Assembly (NCBI RefSeq): GCF_030433715.1
Contig: NZ_JAROCC010000001.1
Location: forward strand, 62,001-126,000
Length of the DNA: 64,000 bases
Direction: 5' to 3'
Source: Sporosarcina highlanderae
GTDB lineage: Bacteria; Bacillota; Bacilli; Bacillales_A; Planococcaceae
The notes beneath the pieces are model-generated. The model did no database searches, was not told the origin of the DNA, and worked only from the letters and a program-made list of their open reading frames with translations. This document shows, in pieces, positions 17,664-27,726 of the stretch. Position 1 is the stretch's first letter; each line of letters opens with the position of its first letter. The position numbers and the translations under genes were made by a program.

Positions 17664-18745
17664 ATCTCCTCCTCCTTTAAGTATTTTTTCAATAAACTTA
17701 CAACTCGTTCCATATCATTTTCAAAGTATCGTTGATCACAAGGTATACATAAAATATTTTCATAAATATATTTACTTTTTGAATCAGATGTAATAACACA
17801 GAATTCCGATTTCGGCCAAATTATCGGTAAATATATATTATTTTGGGCCATATACTTTTGGAGATTCATTCTGTTTTTTATAAAGATCGGAAAAAATAAG
17901 GGTGTCACATTTTCATCACAAATATTTAATGGTATCACAATGTTTTTTTCATCTTTCAATTGTTGAAGTAAATAATAATAATTATTCTTTCTTCTAATCT
18001 TAATTTCGTGAATATCCGAGACTTGCAATAAATTCTTTGATAGATCTGACATTTCATATATACCTGTTTGATTATCTATTATTCTTTTTGCTTCTCCAAA
18101 GATTTTGTTATACTGTACTTTAATATTCGGATTTAATTTTTTTATATATTCACTTTTAAGCAACATCGCACTTTTCTGTTTCTTAATGTACTTTTCATTG
18201 ATAAGAAGGGATGGCTTATTAATCTCAATACTAGTTGATTTTAAAAAACCACCGTCAGGAATCGCCAACCACTTTCTAATACTGCACACATAAAAGTTGG
18301 CAGTTTCATAATCCATATTTGATAAATACGATTGCGTTATATCTTCTAAAATATAAATACCATGATTCCGTAATGTTTTTAAATATTCTCTTATACCTAT
18401 TAAAGTATCAAATCCAAAATATGCATGAACGAGAATTACACTTGGTTTAACTTCATTTATTAATTGTTTAAATTCGTCAATATCAACTTGAAAATGGAAA
18501 TCTATATCGTAAAAACTTATTTCATAACCATGTTCTATAAATGGTTGAATTACCGTATGACAGGTATACATAGGAAGAATTGCAACTTTTCTACCAACAT
18601 CTATATTATCAAGTGCAAGCCTAATAGCACTCCTTCCCGTGTCTAAAAAAACATGCTGGCGGGTATCATTATAGTTGTCGTATTCTACCCGTGGCATTCC
18701 CTCTATAGTATTTAAGTAAAAATTACTTCCGATTTCATTAAACAT
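17660..18745 (-). CDS. PLP-dependent aminotransferase-fold protein, DegT-like, divergent
   Basis: The 361-residue protein has the type I PLP fold seen in DegT/DnrJ/EryC1 sugar aminotransferases: LDTGRSAIRLAL (cofactor phosphate cup), YTCHTVIQPF, ILEDITQSYLS with the PLP-ring aspartate D135, and SIRKWLAIPDGGFL with candidate Schiff-base K158. It is divergent from classic family members (the usual SFNxxK block is replaced). It overlaps the sugar-transferase gene by eight bases and has AAGGAG before its ATG. It may aminate a keto sugar or act on a lipid-linked intermediate; the substrate is unknown. Confidence 0.65.
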   Translation of the reverse strand: MFNEIGSNFYLNTIEGMPRVEYDNYNDTRQHVFLDTGRSAIRLALDNIDVGRKVAILPMYTCHTVIQPFIEHGYEISFYDIDFHFQVDIDEFKQLINEVKPSVILVHAYFGFDTLIGIREYLKTLRNHGIYILEDITQSYLSNMDYETANFYVCSIRKWLAIPDGGFLKSTSIEINKPSLLINEKYIKKQKSAMLLKSEYIKKLNPNIKVQYNKIFGEAKRIIDNQTGIYEMSDLSKNLLQVSDIHEIKIRRKNNYYYLLQQLKDEKNIVIPLNICDENVTPLFFPIFIKNRMNLQKYMAQNNIYLPIIWPKSEFCVITSDSKSKYIYENILCIPCDQRYFENDMERVVSLLKKYLKEEEI

Positions 18746-19409
18746 TTTTTGTCTCCTTATTTAACGATGCCCTTTCAACATCTAATGGTCTTATTGTATA
18801 ATCTCCTAAATTAATTGTTTCTGAAGAAACAATATCATCACGTTTTATTACCTTTTTGAATGTTAATAGTATGATTATTACATCTAGACTGAAATTGCAT
18901 TTGTCAACATACTCTAGATCTTTTTGAAACTTTTCCTCCCACCTAAGCAAATTCCTACCGCTTACTTGTGCTAATCCAGTTAGCCCAGGTCTTACATCAT
19001 GTCTATGGGCTTCTTCAAATGTGTAATAAGGTAAATACCTTACTAACAAAGGTCTCGGTCCTACAATACTCATATCACCTTTTAAAATATTGAAAAGCCC
19101 GGGTAATTCATCAAGAGATGTAGATCTTAGGAAACGGCCGAACTTCGTTAACCTTACGCTATCAGGAAGCAACTCTCCATTTTCATCGCTCTCAACCGTC
19201 ATAGTCCTAAACTTATACATTATAAAATTCTCTTCATTCAACCCCGGTCGTTTCTGCTTAAATAACACAGGGCTGCCTAACTTCGTTCTCACAAGTACAG
19301 CAACTACTAGTAATACCGGACTAAGAACAATAATAGCAATTAATGATAGTATGAAATCCATCGGTCTTTTTACAAACCTTCTATAGATACCACCTTTGGA
19401 ATTCTTCAT
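18738..19409 (-). CDS. Initiating sugar-phosphate transferase, EpsL/PglC type
   Basis: A 223-residue monotopic phosphoglycosyl transferase that moves a sugar phosphate from a UDP sugar to undecaprenyl phosphate, the first step of repeat-unit assembly. One N-terminal hydrophobic segment (DFILSLIAIIVLSPVLLVVA) is followed by MYKFRTM, STSLDELPGLFNIL with the catalytic Asp-Glu pair, GPRPLL and RPGLTGLAQVSGR. It is the short form without the extra N-terminal membrane domain. The ATG at 19409 overlaps the previous stop as TAATG; a GTG 12 bases earlier is possible. Its partners suggest a diamino or amino-deoxy sugar as substrate. Confidence 0.9.
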   Translation of the reverse strand: MKNSKGGIYRRFVKRPMDFILSLIAIIVLSPVLLVVAVLVRTKLGSPVLFKQKRPGLNEENFIMYKFRTMTVESDENGELLPDSVRLTKFGRFLRSTSLDELPGLFNILKGDMSIVGPRPLLVRYLPYYTFEEAHRHDVRPGLTGLAQVSGRNLLRWEEKFQKDLEYVDKCNFSLDVIIILLTFKKVIKRDDIVSSETINLGDYTIRPLDVERASLNKETKNV

Positions 19410-20539
19410 TATTCTAACCACAACCTTCTAATAGTCTTAACGACTCTTTCTAAGTCCTCATCCGTCATCTTCGTATCAGACGGCAAACAAACCCCATTCT
19501 CAAACAACTTTTCCGATATACCTTCACCGACAAAATCATACTTTTCAAAGAACGGTTGCAGATGCATTGGTTTCCAAACCGGTCTGGACTCGATGTTCTC
19601 AGCTTCCAATGCTTCAAATACATCAATAGGCCTTACCATACCAGACAGTGTTATCGAGCTTAACCAATAATTTGGTTCATCCCAACCATTACTCGGCATG
19701 AATTCAATGCCTTCAAGCCCACCAAGCTCTCTTTTATAGAACTCAAAAATGTAGTTCTTCTTGGCAACTCTTTGATCTAACACTTTAAGCTGCCCTCTAC
19801 CAATCCCAGCAACAACATTACTCATACGGTAATTAAACCCTAATTCGCTATGTTGATAATGCCTTGCTTGATCTCTTGATTGAGTTGCCCAGAATCTAAC
19901 CTTGGCAATTCGTTCTTCATTGTTAGAAACAAGCATCCCACCACCAGAAGTTGTGATAATCTTATTTCCATTAAATGAAAAGATGCCATAATCACCGAAA
20001 GTTCCAGTATGCTTACCTTTATAGTAAGTACCTAAAGACTCAGCAGCATCTTCTATAACCGATACATTATGTTTCTTACAAATATCCATAATCTTATCCA
20101 TATCAGCTGATAAACCATATAGATGAACAACAATGACTGCTTTTACTTCCGGATACTTCTCAAATGCTTCTTCCAATGCTATAGGACTCATATTCCATGT
20201 TTCATAATCACTATCGATAAATACAGGAATAGCATTTTGATAGATGATGGGGTTTGCAGTAGCAGAGAATGTAAGTGTTGGACAGAATACAATATCCCCT
20301 TCTCCGACTCCTGCTGCTTTAAGAGCCAAATGGATAGCAGCCGTTCCAGAGGAAAGTGCTGCTGCGGATTTAGAACCAATCTTCTCAGCCAATTCTTTTT
20401 CAAATCCGTTTACGTTTTCACCAAGGGGTGCAATCCAGTTTGTATCAAATGCTTCCTTTACATATTGCATTTCATAACCCTCATCACTCATATGTGGGGA
20501 AGAGAGAAATATTCTATCTTTCACTATTGTAGACACCAT
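19409..20539 (-). CDS. DegT/DnrJ/EryC1 sugar aminotransferase, EpsN-like
   Basis: A 376-residue PLP enzyme. Seen: ALSSGTAAIHLALKAAGVG, FCPTLTFSATANPI, VIEDAAESLGTYY, and FSFNGNKIITTSGGGML with catalytic K193. It closely fits EpsN/PglE-type enzymes that aminate C4 of UDP-4-keto-6-deoxy-GlcNAc. The 4,6-dehydratase gene at 24898-26745 would supply that keto sugar, and the sugar-phosphate transferase directly after it would use the product. GGAGGAAG precedes the ATG at 20539. Length is normal. Confidence 0.9.
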   Translation of the reverse strand: MVSTIVKDRIFLSSPHMSDEGYEMQYVKEAFDTNWIAPLGENVNGFEKELAEKIGSKSAAALSSGTAAIHLALKAAGVGEGDIVFCPTLTFSATANPIIYQNAIPVFIDSDYETWNMSPIALEEAFEKYPEVKAVIVVHLYGLSADMDKIMDICKKHNVSVIEDAAESLGTYYKGKHTGTFGDYGIFSFNGNKIITTSGGGMLVSNNEERIAKVRFWATQSRDQARHYQHSELGFNYRMSNVVAGIGRGQLKVLDQRVAKKNYIFEFYKRELGGLEGIEFMPSNGWDEPNYWLSSITLSGMVRPIDVFEALEAENIESRPVWKPMHLQPFFEKYDFVGEGISEKLFENGVCLPSDTKMTDEDLERVVKTIRRLWLE

Positions 20540-20779
20540 AATTTGTACTTCCTCCCATTGTTAAGTAAACTTTTTAGTCGTTTAGGAGTTAGTTGGATCC
20601 TCAATTCAACTTTCCAACAAACTACTACACCACTAAATTGTACTTACTATTTGAATTGGGTACTTACTTAATATTATCTATCTATCCAAGTATCTGGACC
20701 AACGGTTTAATAGGAACTAAATAAATAAAAACGTTAGATTGACCGAAGGTCCTATTCCCTGATTAAAGAAATTAAATTT
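20540..20779. other. Spacer between galU and the aminotransferase gene
   Basis: About 240 bases without a gene, the largest gap inside this part of the locus. It contains several AT-rich imperfect inverted repeats, for example around 20580-20660 (AACTTTCCAACAAACTACTAC...), but no clear terminator. It may hold a promoter for the assembly genes; I could not identify convincing -35/-10 boxes. Confidence 0.3.
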
Positions 20780-21658
20780 TCATCCTAACTCATTAACCTT
20801 TTCTGCCATATACTCTATCAACTGATCACGAATCTCCTTATTCTGCAAAGCAAACTCAATAGTAGTAGTAATAAACCCTAATTTCTCCCCAACATCATAC
20901 CGCTTACCCTCAAAATCATAAGCAAACACTCTCTGTATCTGATTCAACTGCTGAATCGCATCTGTCAACTGAATCTCTCCACCTGCACCCTTCTCCTGTT
21001 TTTCTAATAGCATAAAAATCTCAGGAGTCAACACATACCTGCCCATAATCGCAAGATTAGAAGGCGCTGTACCCAATGCCGGCTTCTCAACAAAGTTCTC
21101 CACTGCATATCTTCTTCCGATTTGTTGACCGGAAGGTTCAACAATCCCATAACGATTCGTCTCATCATCCGGAACTGTCTGTACACCAATAACCGAAGCA
21201 TGCGTTTCATCATATTGCTCAATCAACTGCTTCAAACCAGGGGTCTCACTCTTAACGATATCATCACCAAGCAAAACCGCAAACGGTTCATTACCAATGA
21301 ACTTCCGAGCACACCAAACCGCATGTCCAAGTCCCTTAGGCTCTTTCTGACGAATATAATGAATATCAACATTCGAAGACTGACGTACCTTTTCCAAAAT
21401 ATCGTACTTCTCTTTCTGTATCAAATTATCTTCCAGTTCAAAGTTATTATCAAAATGATCCTCTATAGCCCGTTTACCCTTACCAGTAACAATAATAATA
21501 TCCTCAATACCGGAAGCAATAGCCTCTTCGACAATATATTGAATCGTCGGCTTATCCACAATCGGCAACATCTCTTTCGGCATCGCCTTTGTAGCCGGTA
21601 AAAAGCGAGTACCTAATCCTGCCGCCGGAATAATCGCCTTACGAACCTTCTTATTCAT
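20780..21658 (-). CDS. galU: UTP-glucose-1-phosphate uridylyltransferase
   Basis: Makes UDP-glucose from UTP and glucose 1-phosphate in the cytosol. The 292-residue product opens [20 protein letters not shown] (nucleotide-binding loop), followed by [26 protein letters not shown] and NFVEKP, all standard for GalU/GtaB. GGAGGAATGAATT precedes the ATG. It follows pgcA by 13 bases, so Pgi, PgcA and GalU form a glucose-6-P to UDP-glucose module feeding Ugd further down. Confidence 0.95.
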   Translation of the reverse strand: MNKKVRKAIIPAAGLGTRFLPATKAMPKEMLPIVDKPTIQYIVEEAIASGIEDIIIVTGKGKRAIEDHFDNNFELEDNLIQKEKYDILEKVRQSSNVDIHYIRQKEPKGLGHAVWCARKFIGNEPFAVLLGDDIVKSETPGLKQLIEQYDETHASVIGVQTVPDDETNRYGIVEPSGQQIGRRYAVENFVEKPALGTAPSNLAIMGRYVLTPEIFMLLEKQEKGAGGEIQLTDAIQQLNQIQRVFAYDFEGKRYDVGEKLGFITTTIEFALQNKEIRDQLIEYMAEKVNELG

Positions 21659-21671
21659 AATTCATTCCTCC

Positions 21672-23393
21672 TCAAGACATAACTCCAAGCAAGACAACGT
21701 CTTGCAATCCCTCAAGTTTCAAACTAACATCTTCCTCATTCTCACCCTTAACTGCAAAATAAAACTTAATCTTAGGCTCAGTTCCAGAAGGACGTACACA
21801 AATCCAAGAACCATCCTCCAACCAATACTTCAAAACATCAGCCTTTGGCAAATCAATAACACTCTTCATCCCTGTAGCCAACCGAGTCGTTTCACCATTC
21901 AAATAATCCTCAACCTCAACAACCCGAACCCCATCAAACTCCGAAGGAATGTCCTCCCTAAAACTCCCAATAATCCGGCCAATCCGTTCCGCCCCATCTT
22001 TCCCCTCAAGCGTAACCGATCGGGTAACTTCCTTAAAATATCCAAACTCCTCAAAAAGTTCATTCAAAACATCATAAAGCGACTTACCCAACGCCTTATA
22101 ATAACCAGCCGCCTCAGCAATAAACACTGCCGCCTGAATCGCATCCTTATCGCGCACAAAATCCCCAATCAAAAATCCATAACTCTCTTCAAATCCAAAA
22201 AGAAAACTCTTCTCCTTAGATTCCTTAAACTGCTGAATCTTCTCCGCAATAAACTTAAAACCCGTAAGGGTATCCAACGTCTCCACACCATAAGAACCAG
22301 CAATCTCCCTCGCCAATTCCGTCGTAACAATCGTCTTCATTACGACACCGTCAGGTGGCAAACTACCATCCATCTCTTTACGCTCGAGCAAATACTTAAT
22401 CATCAAAGCACCAATCTGATTACCCGTCAGAAGAACATACTCCCCCCGTCCATCCTTCACAGCAACCCCTAAACGGTCCGCATCCGGATCAGTAGCTAAC
22501 AATAAATCAGCATCATTCTTCTCACCATACTCAATCGCCAACTCAAACGCAGCCGTCTCTTCCGGATTAGGTGACTCAACAGTCGAGAAATTCCGATCCG
22601 GCACACACTGCTCCTCAACAAACGTCACATCCGTAAACCCAAACTTAGAAAACGCCTGCCTCGCCGGCTCCGTCCCAGTTCCATGAAGCGCCGTAAAAAC
22701 AATCGCAAGATTGTCCTTCTCCGCACCCTCATCAAGTCGAATCGAACCCAACGCATTCAAATACGCCCGATCCACGTTCTCCCCAATATACGTAAGAAGT
22801 CCATCCGCCACCAATTGCTTTTCATCAGCAACTTCAACTAACAATTCCGACACAACCTGTTGCATACACTCAACAACAACATCCGCATCCTCAGGAGGCA
22901 ACTGTGCACCATCCTCTCCATAAACCTTCAATCCATTATATTCCGAAGGATTATGGCTCGCCGTAATCATCACACCAGCAAAAGCATTCAAATATCGAAC
23001 AGCAAAAGATAGTAATGGCGTAGGACGCAAGTCCTCATACAAATAAACCTGTATCCCATCACCGCCAACGACCTTCGCAACTTCCAACGCAAACTCCTTA
23101 GACATATGCCTCGAATCATAAGCAATGGCAATCCCGCGAACCATTGCCTCTTTTCCCTTTTCCTCTATGTATCGAGAAAGGCCGAATGCCACCTTCCTCA
23201 CTGTATAAATATTTATACGATTTGTCCCCGGCCCGATGATCCCACGCATTCCACCAGTACCGAATTCCAAATCTTTATAAAAGCAATCTTCCATAAGTTT
23301 TTCATTTGAAAGATTGCTATTCAATTCAATTTTTAACGGATCACCTTCAGGCAGATGTTTTAGCCATTGATCCAGCTTTTGTTTCCATTGCAT
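21672..23393 (-). CDS. pgcA: Alpha-phosphoglucomutase
   Basis: Interconverts glucose 6-phosphate and glucose 1-phosphate. The 573-residue protein has the four-domain phosphohexomutase layout: active-site S146 in ITASHNPSEYNG, metal loop ATDPDADRLG, sugar loop GFEESYGFLIGD and phosphate loop RPSGTEPKIKFY. Length and motifs match Bacillus PgcA. RBS GAAAGGAT lies nine bases before the ATG. The 130-base gap to pgi contains the hairpin repeat at 23488-23543. Confidence 0.95.
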   Translation of the reverse strand: MQWKQKLDQWLKHLPEGDPLKIELNSNLSNEKLMEDCFYKDLEFGTGGMRGIIGPGTNRINIYTVRKVAFGLSRYIEEKGKEAMVRGIAIAYDSRHMSKEFALEVAKVVGGDGIQVYLYEDLRPTPLLSFAVRYLNAFAGVMITASHNPSEYNGLKVYGEDGAQLPPEDADVVVECMQQVVSELLVEVADEKQLVADGLLTYIGENVDRAYLNALGSIRLDEGAEKDNLAIVFTALHGTGTEPARQAFSKFGFTDVTFVEEQCVPDRNFSTVESPNPEETAAFELAIEYGEKNDADLLLATDPDADRLGVAVKDGRGEYVLLTGNQIGALMIKYLLERKEMDGSLPPDGVVMKTIVTTELAREIAGSYGVETLDTLTGFKFIAEKIQQFKESKEKSFLFGFEESYGFLIGDFVRDKDAIQAAVFIAEAAGYYKALGKSLYDVLNELFEEFGYFKEVTRSVTLEGKDGAERIGRIIGSFREDIPSEFDGVRVVEVEDYLNGETTRLATGMKSVIDLPKADVLKYWLEDGSWICVRPSGTEPKIKFYFAVKGENEEDVSLKLEGLQDVVLLGVMS

Positions 23394-23487
23394 GTTAGTA
23401 AATCCTTTCTATCCACCGTGGAGCCATGTACAGCCACCACTGGTTTTTATCAGATTAGAGCATCGAAGATGCCACCAAAGCACCGTG

Positions 23488-23543
23488 GATACCAGGTGCT
23501 GCCACAATTCGAAGTTTGTAAATTGTGTCAGTACCTGGTACCA
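23488..23543. repeat. GGTACC-type hairpin repeat, copy D, overlapping the pgi stop
   Basis: TACCAGGTGCTGCCACAATT (23490-23509) is inverted, with two mismatches, as AATTGTGTCAGTACCTGGTA (23521-23540). The arms resemble copies A-C (GGTACCAGGT.CTG...CAATT). The pgi stop codon (23528-23530) and its last codons (SGTRY) fall within the right arm. A second, looser repeat with CACCGTGGA at both ends (about 23415-23489) adjoins it. Confidence 0.7.
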
Positions 23544-24868
23544 CTTGGGGCTACTTCATATCCTGGTTTATTCAACAATCTAAACATATTCGTTTTATAC
23601 TGCTCCACACCCGGCTGATCAAACGGATTGACGCCAAATAGATAAGCACTCATCGCACAAGCTTTTTCAAAGAAATAAACAATATAGCCAAATGTGTATG
23701 CATCCATAGACGGTATTTCAAAAACAAGTCCTGGTACTTCTCCATCCGCATGGGCCTCAAGTGCACCTTCAAACGCCTTGCTGTTAACTTCATCTACCGT
23801 TTTTTCTGCGAGGTAGTTCAATCCATCAATATTTTCTTCATCTTTTTCAATTACGATATCATCAAGCGAATTCTTCACTTTAACGATTGTTTCAAAAAGA
23901 TTACGTTGTCCTTCCTGGATATACTGACCGAATGAATGCAAATCAGTTGTAAAGTTCGCGGACGCCGGGAAAATCCCTCTCCGATCCTTCCCTTCACTCT
24001 CACCGAAAAGCTGTTTCCACCATTCAGCCAAATAATGCATACCCGGTTCATACGTGACGAACATTTCAATCGCCATACCCTTTTGGAAAAGGATATTACG
24101 AATAACAGCATATTGATACGCTGAGTTTTCATCAAGAACTGGATTATCCAGTTCCCGTTGCGCTCGTAATGCACCTGCCATGATTTCATTGATACTAATG
24201 CCACTCACCGCAATCGGCAATAGCCCCACTGCTGTCAATACAGAATAACGCCCGCCGATATTATCAGGAATAACGAACGTGTCGTACCCTTCCCTGTCAG
24301 CTAACTGTTTCAATGCGCCTTTTTCTTTATCCGTTGTAGCGAAGATACGTTTCCTTGATTCTTCCTTGCCATATTTCTCTTCCAATAGTTTACGGAAGAT
24401 ACGAAAAGCAATAGCCGGCTCCGTCGTTGTTCCAGATTTCGATATGACATTAATTGAGAAGTCCTTACCTTCAAGTAGGTCCATAACATGTGTCATATAA
24501 GTTGAGCTGAGATTATGTCCGACAAAAACAATCTGCGGATTGCGTCTCTTCTCTTTTGGCAACATATTATAGAAGCTATGGTTCAACATTTCGATTGCCG
24601 CCCTTGCTCCTAAGTAAGAACCGCCAATTCCAATCACTACAAGTATATCACTGTTTTCTCGTATTCTATTTGCTGTTTTCTGGATATTTTCGAATTCTTC
24701 CCTGTCATACATCTCAGGCAAGTCAATCCACCCTAAATAATTGCTGTGTTCGCTTGCTTCACTATGCATCTGGTTATGAATGGACTGAACAGAATGCTCT
24801 AAAAAAGATACCTTATAATGTCCAAAATGCTCAATTGCCTTCGAATAATCAAATGTAATATGCGCCAA
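23528..24868 (-). CDS. pgi: Glucose-6-phosphate isomerase, unusual C-terminus
   Basis: Interconverts glucose 6-phosphate and fructose 6-phosphate. Conserved blocks [44 protein letters not shown] and [12 protein letters not shown] are all present. I place the start at TTG 24868, seven bases after GGAGG, because it aligns with the start of Bacillus Pgi (M-x-H-x-x-FDYSKA); a GTG three bases upstream is too close. After LLNKPGYE the usual charged C-terminal helix is missing and replaced by VAPSGTRY, encoded by hairpin repeat D. The active site is unaffected, so activity is probably kept. A housekeeping gene inside an EPS operon suggests dedicated precursor supply. Confidence 0.93.
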   Translation of the reverse strand: MAHITFDYSKAIEHFGHYKVSFLEHSVQSIHNQMHSEASEHSNYLGWIDLPEMYDREEFENIQKTANRIRENSDILVVIGIGGSYLGARAAIEMLNHSFYNMLPKEKRRNPQIVFVGHNLSSTYMTHVMDLLEGKDFSINVISKSGTTTEPAIAFRIFRKLLEEKYGKEESRKRIFATTDKEKGALKQLADREGYDTFVIPDNIGGRYSVLTAVGLLPIAVSGISINEIMAGALRAQRELDNPVLDENSAYQYAVIRNILFQKGMAIEMFVTYEPGMHYLAEWWKQLFGESEGKDRRGIFPASANFTTDLHSFGQYIQEGQRNLFETIVKVKNSLDDIVIEKDEENIDGLNYLAEKTVDEVNSKAFEGALEAHADGEVPGLVFEIPSMDAYTFGYIVYFFEKACAMSAYLFGVNPFDQPGVEQYKTNMFRLLNKPGYEVAPSGTRY

Positions 24869-24897
24869 CACTTCACCTCCAAAAGAAATTAGTCTTA

Positions 24898-26745
24898 CTA
24901 TACTGTCATTCTGATAGCTGACTCAATATCTTCCTGCACAAACTTCCGATTCGCTAAACCGACTAAGGTTGTTCTTAGCTCCTCGGTATCCATATCTAAA
25001 AGCCTGTCCAACACATATTGCTGTTCCATCTCTGAAATCGGCGTAGCCTTCCCAACATAAATCTTCGGAAACACATACTCACTCTGCCGCTCATTCTCAT
25101 TCAACAGCTCTTCAAACAACTTCTCCCCAGGCCTAATACCACTAAACTCTATCTTAATATCACTTTCATTATATCCCGATAGCTTAATAAGGTTTTTCGC
25201 CAAATCCACAATCCTCACAGGCTCACCCATATCCAGCACAAACACTTCCCCACCACGAGCAAGCGTCCCTGCCTGAATAACAAGCCGCGATGCTTCCGGA
25301 ATCGTCATAAAATACCGTGTCATTTCAGGATCCGTCACAGTAACAGGACCACCAACCGCAATCTGCTTCTTAAACAACGGCACAACACTGCCACGGGACC
25401 CAAGTACATTTCCAAACCGAACTGCCGCAAATTTGGTCTCACTGTTTTTCGCAAGGTTCTGCACAATCATCTCCGCAAAACGCTTCGTCGCACCCATCAC
25501 ATTCGGAGGATTTACCGCTTTATCCGTAGATACCAATACAAAATGTGGAATTCCAAACATATCCGCCGCTTCCGCAACATTCTTCGTACCGAAAATATTA
25601 TTCTTTACAGCTTCCATCGGATTCGCTTCCATTAACGGTACATGCTTATGCGCTGCCGCATGGTAAATCACATCTGGTTGATGCTCAGACACGATATCAA
25701 AAATCCGTTGTCGGTCTTGTACATCTGCAATAACCGGAACAAGTTCAGTTTCAGGTGAAACCTTTTCCCTCAGTTCACGTTCTATTAAGTAGATCGAGTT
25801 TTCACCATGCCCTAATAAAATGAGCTTCTTCGGTGTAAACCGATTCACTTGACGACAAATTTCCGATCCAATCGAGCCGCCAGCTCCTGTGATCATGATC
25901 GTTTTGCCCGTCAACTTGCTTGCAATTGCTTCCATATCCAGCTCAACTTCATCTCGCCCTAACAAATCCTCAATCTTGACGTCCTGCATATCGCTGACAG
26001 AGACCTTTCCCGTCATAATGTCTTCAATGCGAGGAATCTTTTGTGTCTTTATTCCCGTATCTACACAACGTTTCAAGAGCTCCGTCTGTTCTTGCTTGTC
26101 CATCGATGGTATTGCGATAATGATTTTTTCAATATCATTGTCTTCCGCGATTGCCGGTATATGTTTCGTCCCGCCTAAAACTTTGACACCGAATATTTCA
26201 AGCCCTTGTTTCTTCCGATCGTCATCAACGAAAAGAACAGGTGTCATTCCGCATTCTGGATTTTGGAGAATTTGACGTACAATCATGCTCCCTGCTTGTC
26301 CAGCCCCGACAATCATCGTCCGCTTTGCTTCTACATCCTGTTTCCGGTTAACCGTGTCCCTATACAACCGCCACGAGAGTCTCGATCCGCCAATTAACAA
26401 GATATGGAGCATCCAAGTGATCCCCAATGCTCTGAAGTAAATGTCTTGGGCAACAAGTAATTGAACCGCAGCGACAACAACGATAGCCCATGTAACCGCC
26501 TTGAAAATCGATTTCAACTCACCAATTGAAGCGTACGTCCAAGCCTTTCGATACAAACCGAAAAACCAAGCAAATAAGTGATGGGCAATTTGAATTGTAA
26601 TGACGCTGACTAACAAAACCTTATTCGTAAAAAGATTGAAAGTCGGATTTAGTATAAAATACCCTATGAAAATCGAAAAAAGAACTATAAAAGAATCCAC
26701 TAAAAATAACATCGTCAACCTATTTCTAACAGAAATGCGACTCAC
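24898..26745 (-). CDS. Membrane-bound UDP-HexNAc 4,6-dehydratase, CapD/FlaA1 type
   Basis: A 615-residue protein with four N-terminal membrane helices (to about residue 120), a first nucleotide-binding fold (VGAGQAGS, residues 146-153) and the catalytic SDR domain with [10 protein letters not shown] (286-295), [13 protein letters not shown] and [17 protein letters not shown]. This long form matches PglF/EpsC-type enzymes that turn UDP-GlcNAc into a 4-keto-6-deoxy sugar. The EpsN-like aminotransferase would act next. The GTG at 26745 is close to AAGAAGGG (spacing about two bases), so the exact start is uncertain. A good promoter lies 50 bases upstream. Confidence 0.9.
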   Translation of the reverse strand: MSRISVRNRLTMLFLVDSFIVLFSIFIGYFILNPTFNLFTNKVLLVSVITIQIAHHLFAWFFGLYRKAWTYASIGELKSIFKAVTWAIVVVAAVQLLVAQDIYFRALGITWMLHILLIGGSRLSWRLYRDTVNRKQDVEAKRTMIVGAGQAGSMIVRQILQNPECGMTPVLFVDDDRKKQGLEIFGVKVLGGTKHIPAIAEDNDIEKIIIAIPSMDKQEQTELLKRCVDTGIKTQKIPRIEDIMTGKVSVSDMQDVKIEDLLGRDEVELDMEAIASKLTGKTIMITGAGGSIGSEICRQVNRFTPKKLILLGHGENSIYLIERELREKVSPETELVPVIADVQDRQRIFDIVSEHQPDVIYHAAAHKHVPLMEANPMEAVKNNIFGTKNVAEAADMFGIPHFVLVSTDKAVNPPNVMGATKRFAEMIVQNLAKNSETKFAAVRFGNVLGSRGSVVPLFKKQIAVGGPVTVTDPEMTRYFMTIPEASRLVIQAGTLARGGEVFVLDMGEPVRIVDLAKNLIKLSGYNESDIKIEFSGIRPGEKLFEELLNENERQSEYVFPKIYVGKATPISEMEQQYVLDRLLDMDTEELRTTLVGLANRKFVQEDIESAIRMTV

Positions 26746-26795
26746 GCCCTTCTTTTTTAAATCTCGTATACTATTATTACTATATAATAGTTACT

Positions 26796-26824
26796 ATTAT
26801 ACCAACCGCATGTGTATATGTCAC
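26796..26824 (-). promoter_or_regulatory. Sigma-A-like promoter before the 4,6-dehydratase gene
   Basis: On the minus strand: GTGACA at 26824-26819, 17-base spacer, then TATAAT at 26801-26796. Just after it comes ATAATAGTAACTATTAT, an inverted repeat at about the expected start of transcription, which could be an operator or a 5' stabilising hairpin. It would let the precursor and assembly genes be expressed apart from the kinase/phosphatase module. Confidence 0.65.
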
Positions 26825-26902
26825 TATTATTTTCTATTAATTTTCTAATAATTTGATATATTAAAATAATGAATTACCTTCAAAAGGACATTGAAAAATA
26901 AT

Positions 26903-27676
26903 TTAGACCTTCAATCCTATTTTCCACCAGCTCTTTTTTCTTACATTCCCCATTTCCAACTGAATTAACGGTTGATCAGAGAGAATTCTTGAATTATTCT
27001 CAAGAAGAACATCAATGATTTGATCAAACTTCCTTTTTTCCAAGAGATCAATACCTTTGGCGAATTCAAGGGGTCTCGTCTCCATCTTATGCACATCAGA
27101 GCCATAGGCATGGATACAGTTTGCTTCGATGAGACGCAGCGACAAATCCTGAATCCCTTTGCCGAAATGTCCTGAAACACTCCCTGCGGTAATTTGTGCA
27201 TACGCCCCATGTCGGATGAGCCTTTGAAGTCTTTCGGGCTTCTCCGCAATCGCACGATTACGTTCAGGATGGGCAATGATTGGTATAATATCGATTTCGA
27301 TTAATTGTTCAATGACTTTTACTGTATATGAGGGAACTGTCTGGGACGGTAATTCAAGCAGCATGTATCGAGAATCCGCAAGCGTCAATAACTCACCAGC
27401 TTTATAGTTCTCGATAATCGAATCATGTATCCGGACTTCATGTCCGAGATGGAGTTGCAATGGAATACTTTCACGTTTAATGTATTCCTTTAGCTCCACG
27501 ACTTGTTTGGATACTTCCGTTGCTTTCACGTGGAAATGGGGATTATGCACATGGGGCGTTGCAATCAAATCTGTAATGCCTTCGTTGACTGCGCTATATA
27601 TAATTTTTATAGTCCCTTCCATTGAGTCAGGACCGTCATCTAAACTATGCAAAACATGGGAGTGCATATCTATCAC
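26903..27676 (-). CDS. PHP-type tyrosine-protein phosphatase, CpsB/YwqE family
   Basis: A 257-residue metal-dependent phosphatase that dephosphorylates the partner tyrosine kinase and so tunes polymer length and output. Metal-binding residues are seen in MIDMHSH (residues 1-7), ATPHVHNPHF, HPERN (136-140) and GSDVH. It starts with GTG at 27676, with GGAGG ten bases upstream; the ATG three codons later is too far from that site. It lies 50 bases after the kinase gene. Confidence 0.92.
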   Translation of the reverse strand: MIDMHSHVLHSLDDGPDSMEGTIKIIYSAVNEGITDLIATPHVHNPHFHVKATEVSKQVVELKEYIKRESIPLQLHLGHEVRIHDSIIENYKAGELLTLADSRYMLLELPSQTVPSYTVKVIEQLIEIDIIPIIAHPERNRAIAEKPERLQRLIRHGAYAQITAGSVSGHFGKGIQDLSLRLIEANCIHAYGSDVHKMETRPLEFAKGIDLLEKRKFDQIIDVLLENNSRILSDQPLIQLEMGNVRKKSWWKIGLKV

Positions 27677-27726
27677 TGGAAATCGACCTCCAATATGGAA
27701 AAAAGAGTAGAAGGAACTACTGTCCT

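Noticed and set aside
21702..22472. A 256-codon plus-strand frame opposite pgcA
   Set aside because: It is an antisense shadow with Asn/Leu/Ile/Arg-rich low-quality sequence; pgcA on the other strand is fully conserved.
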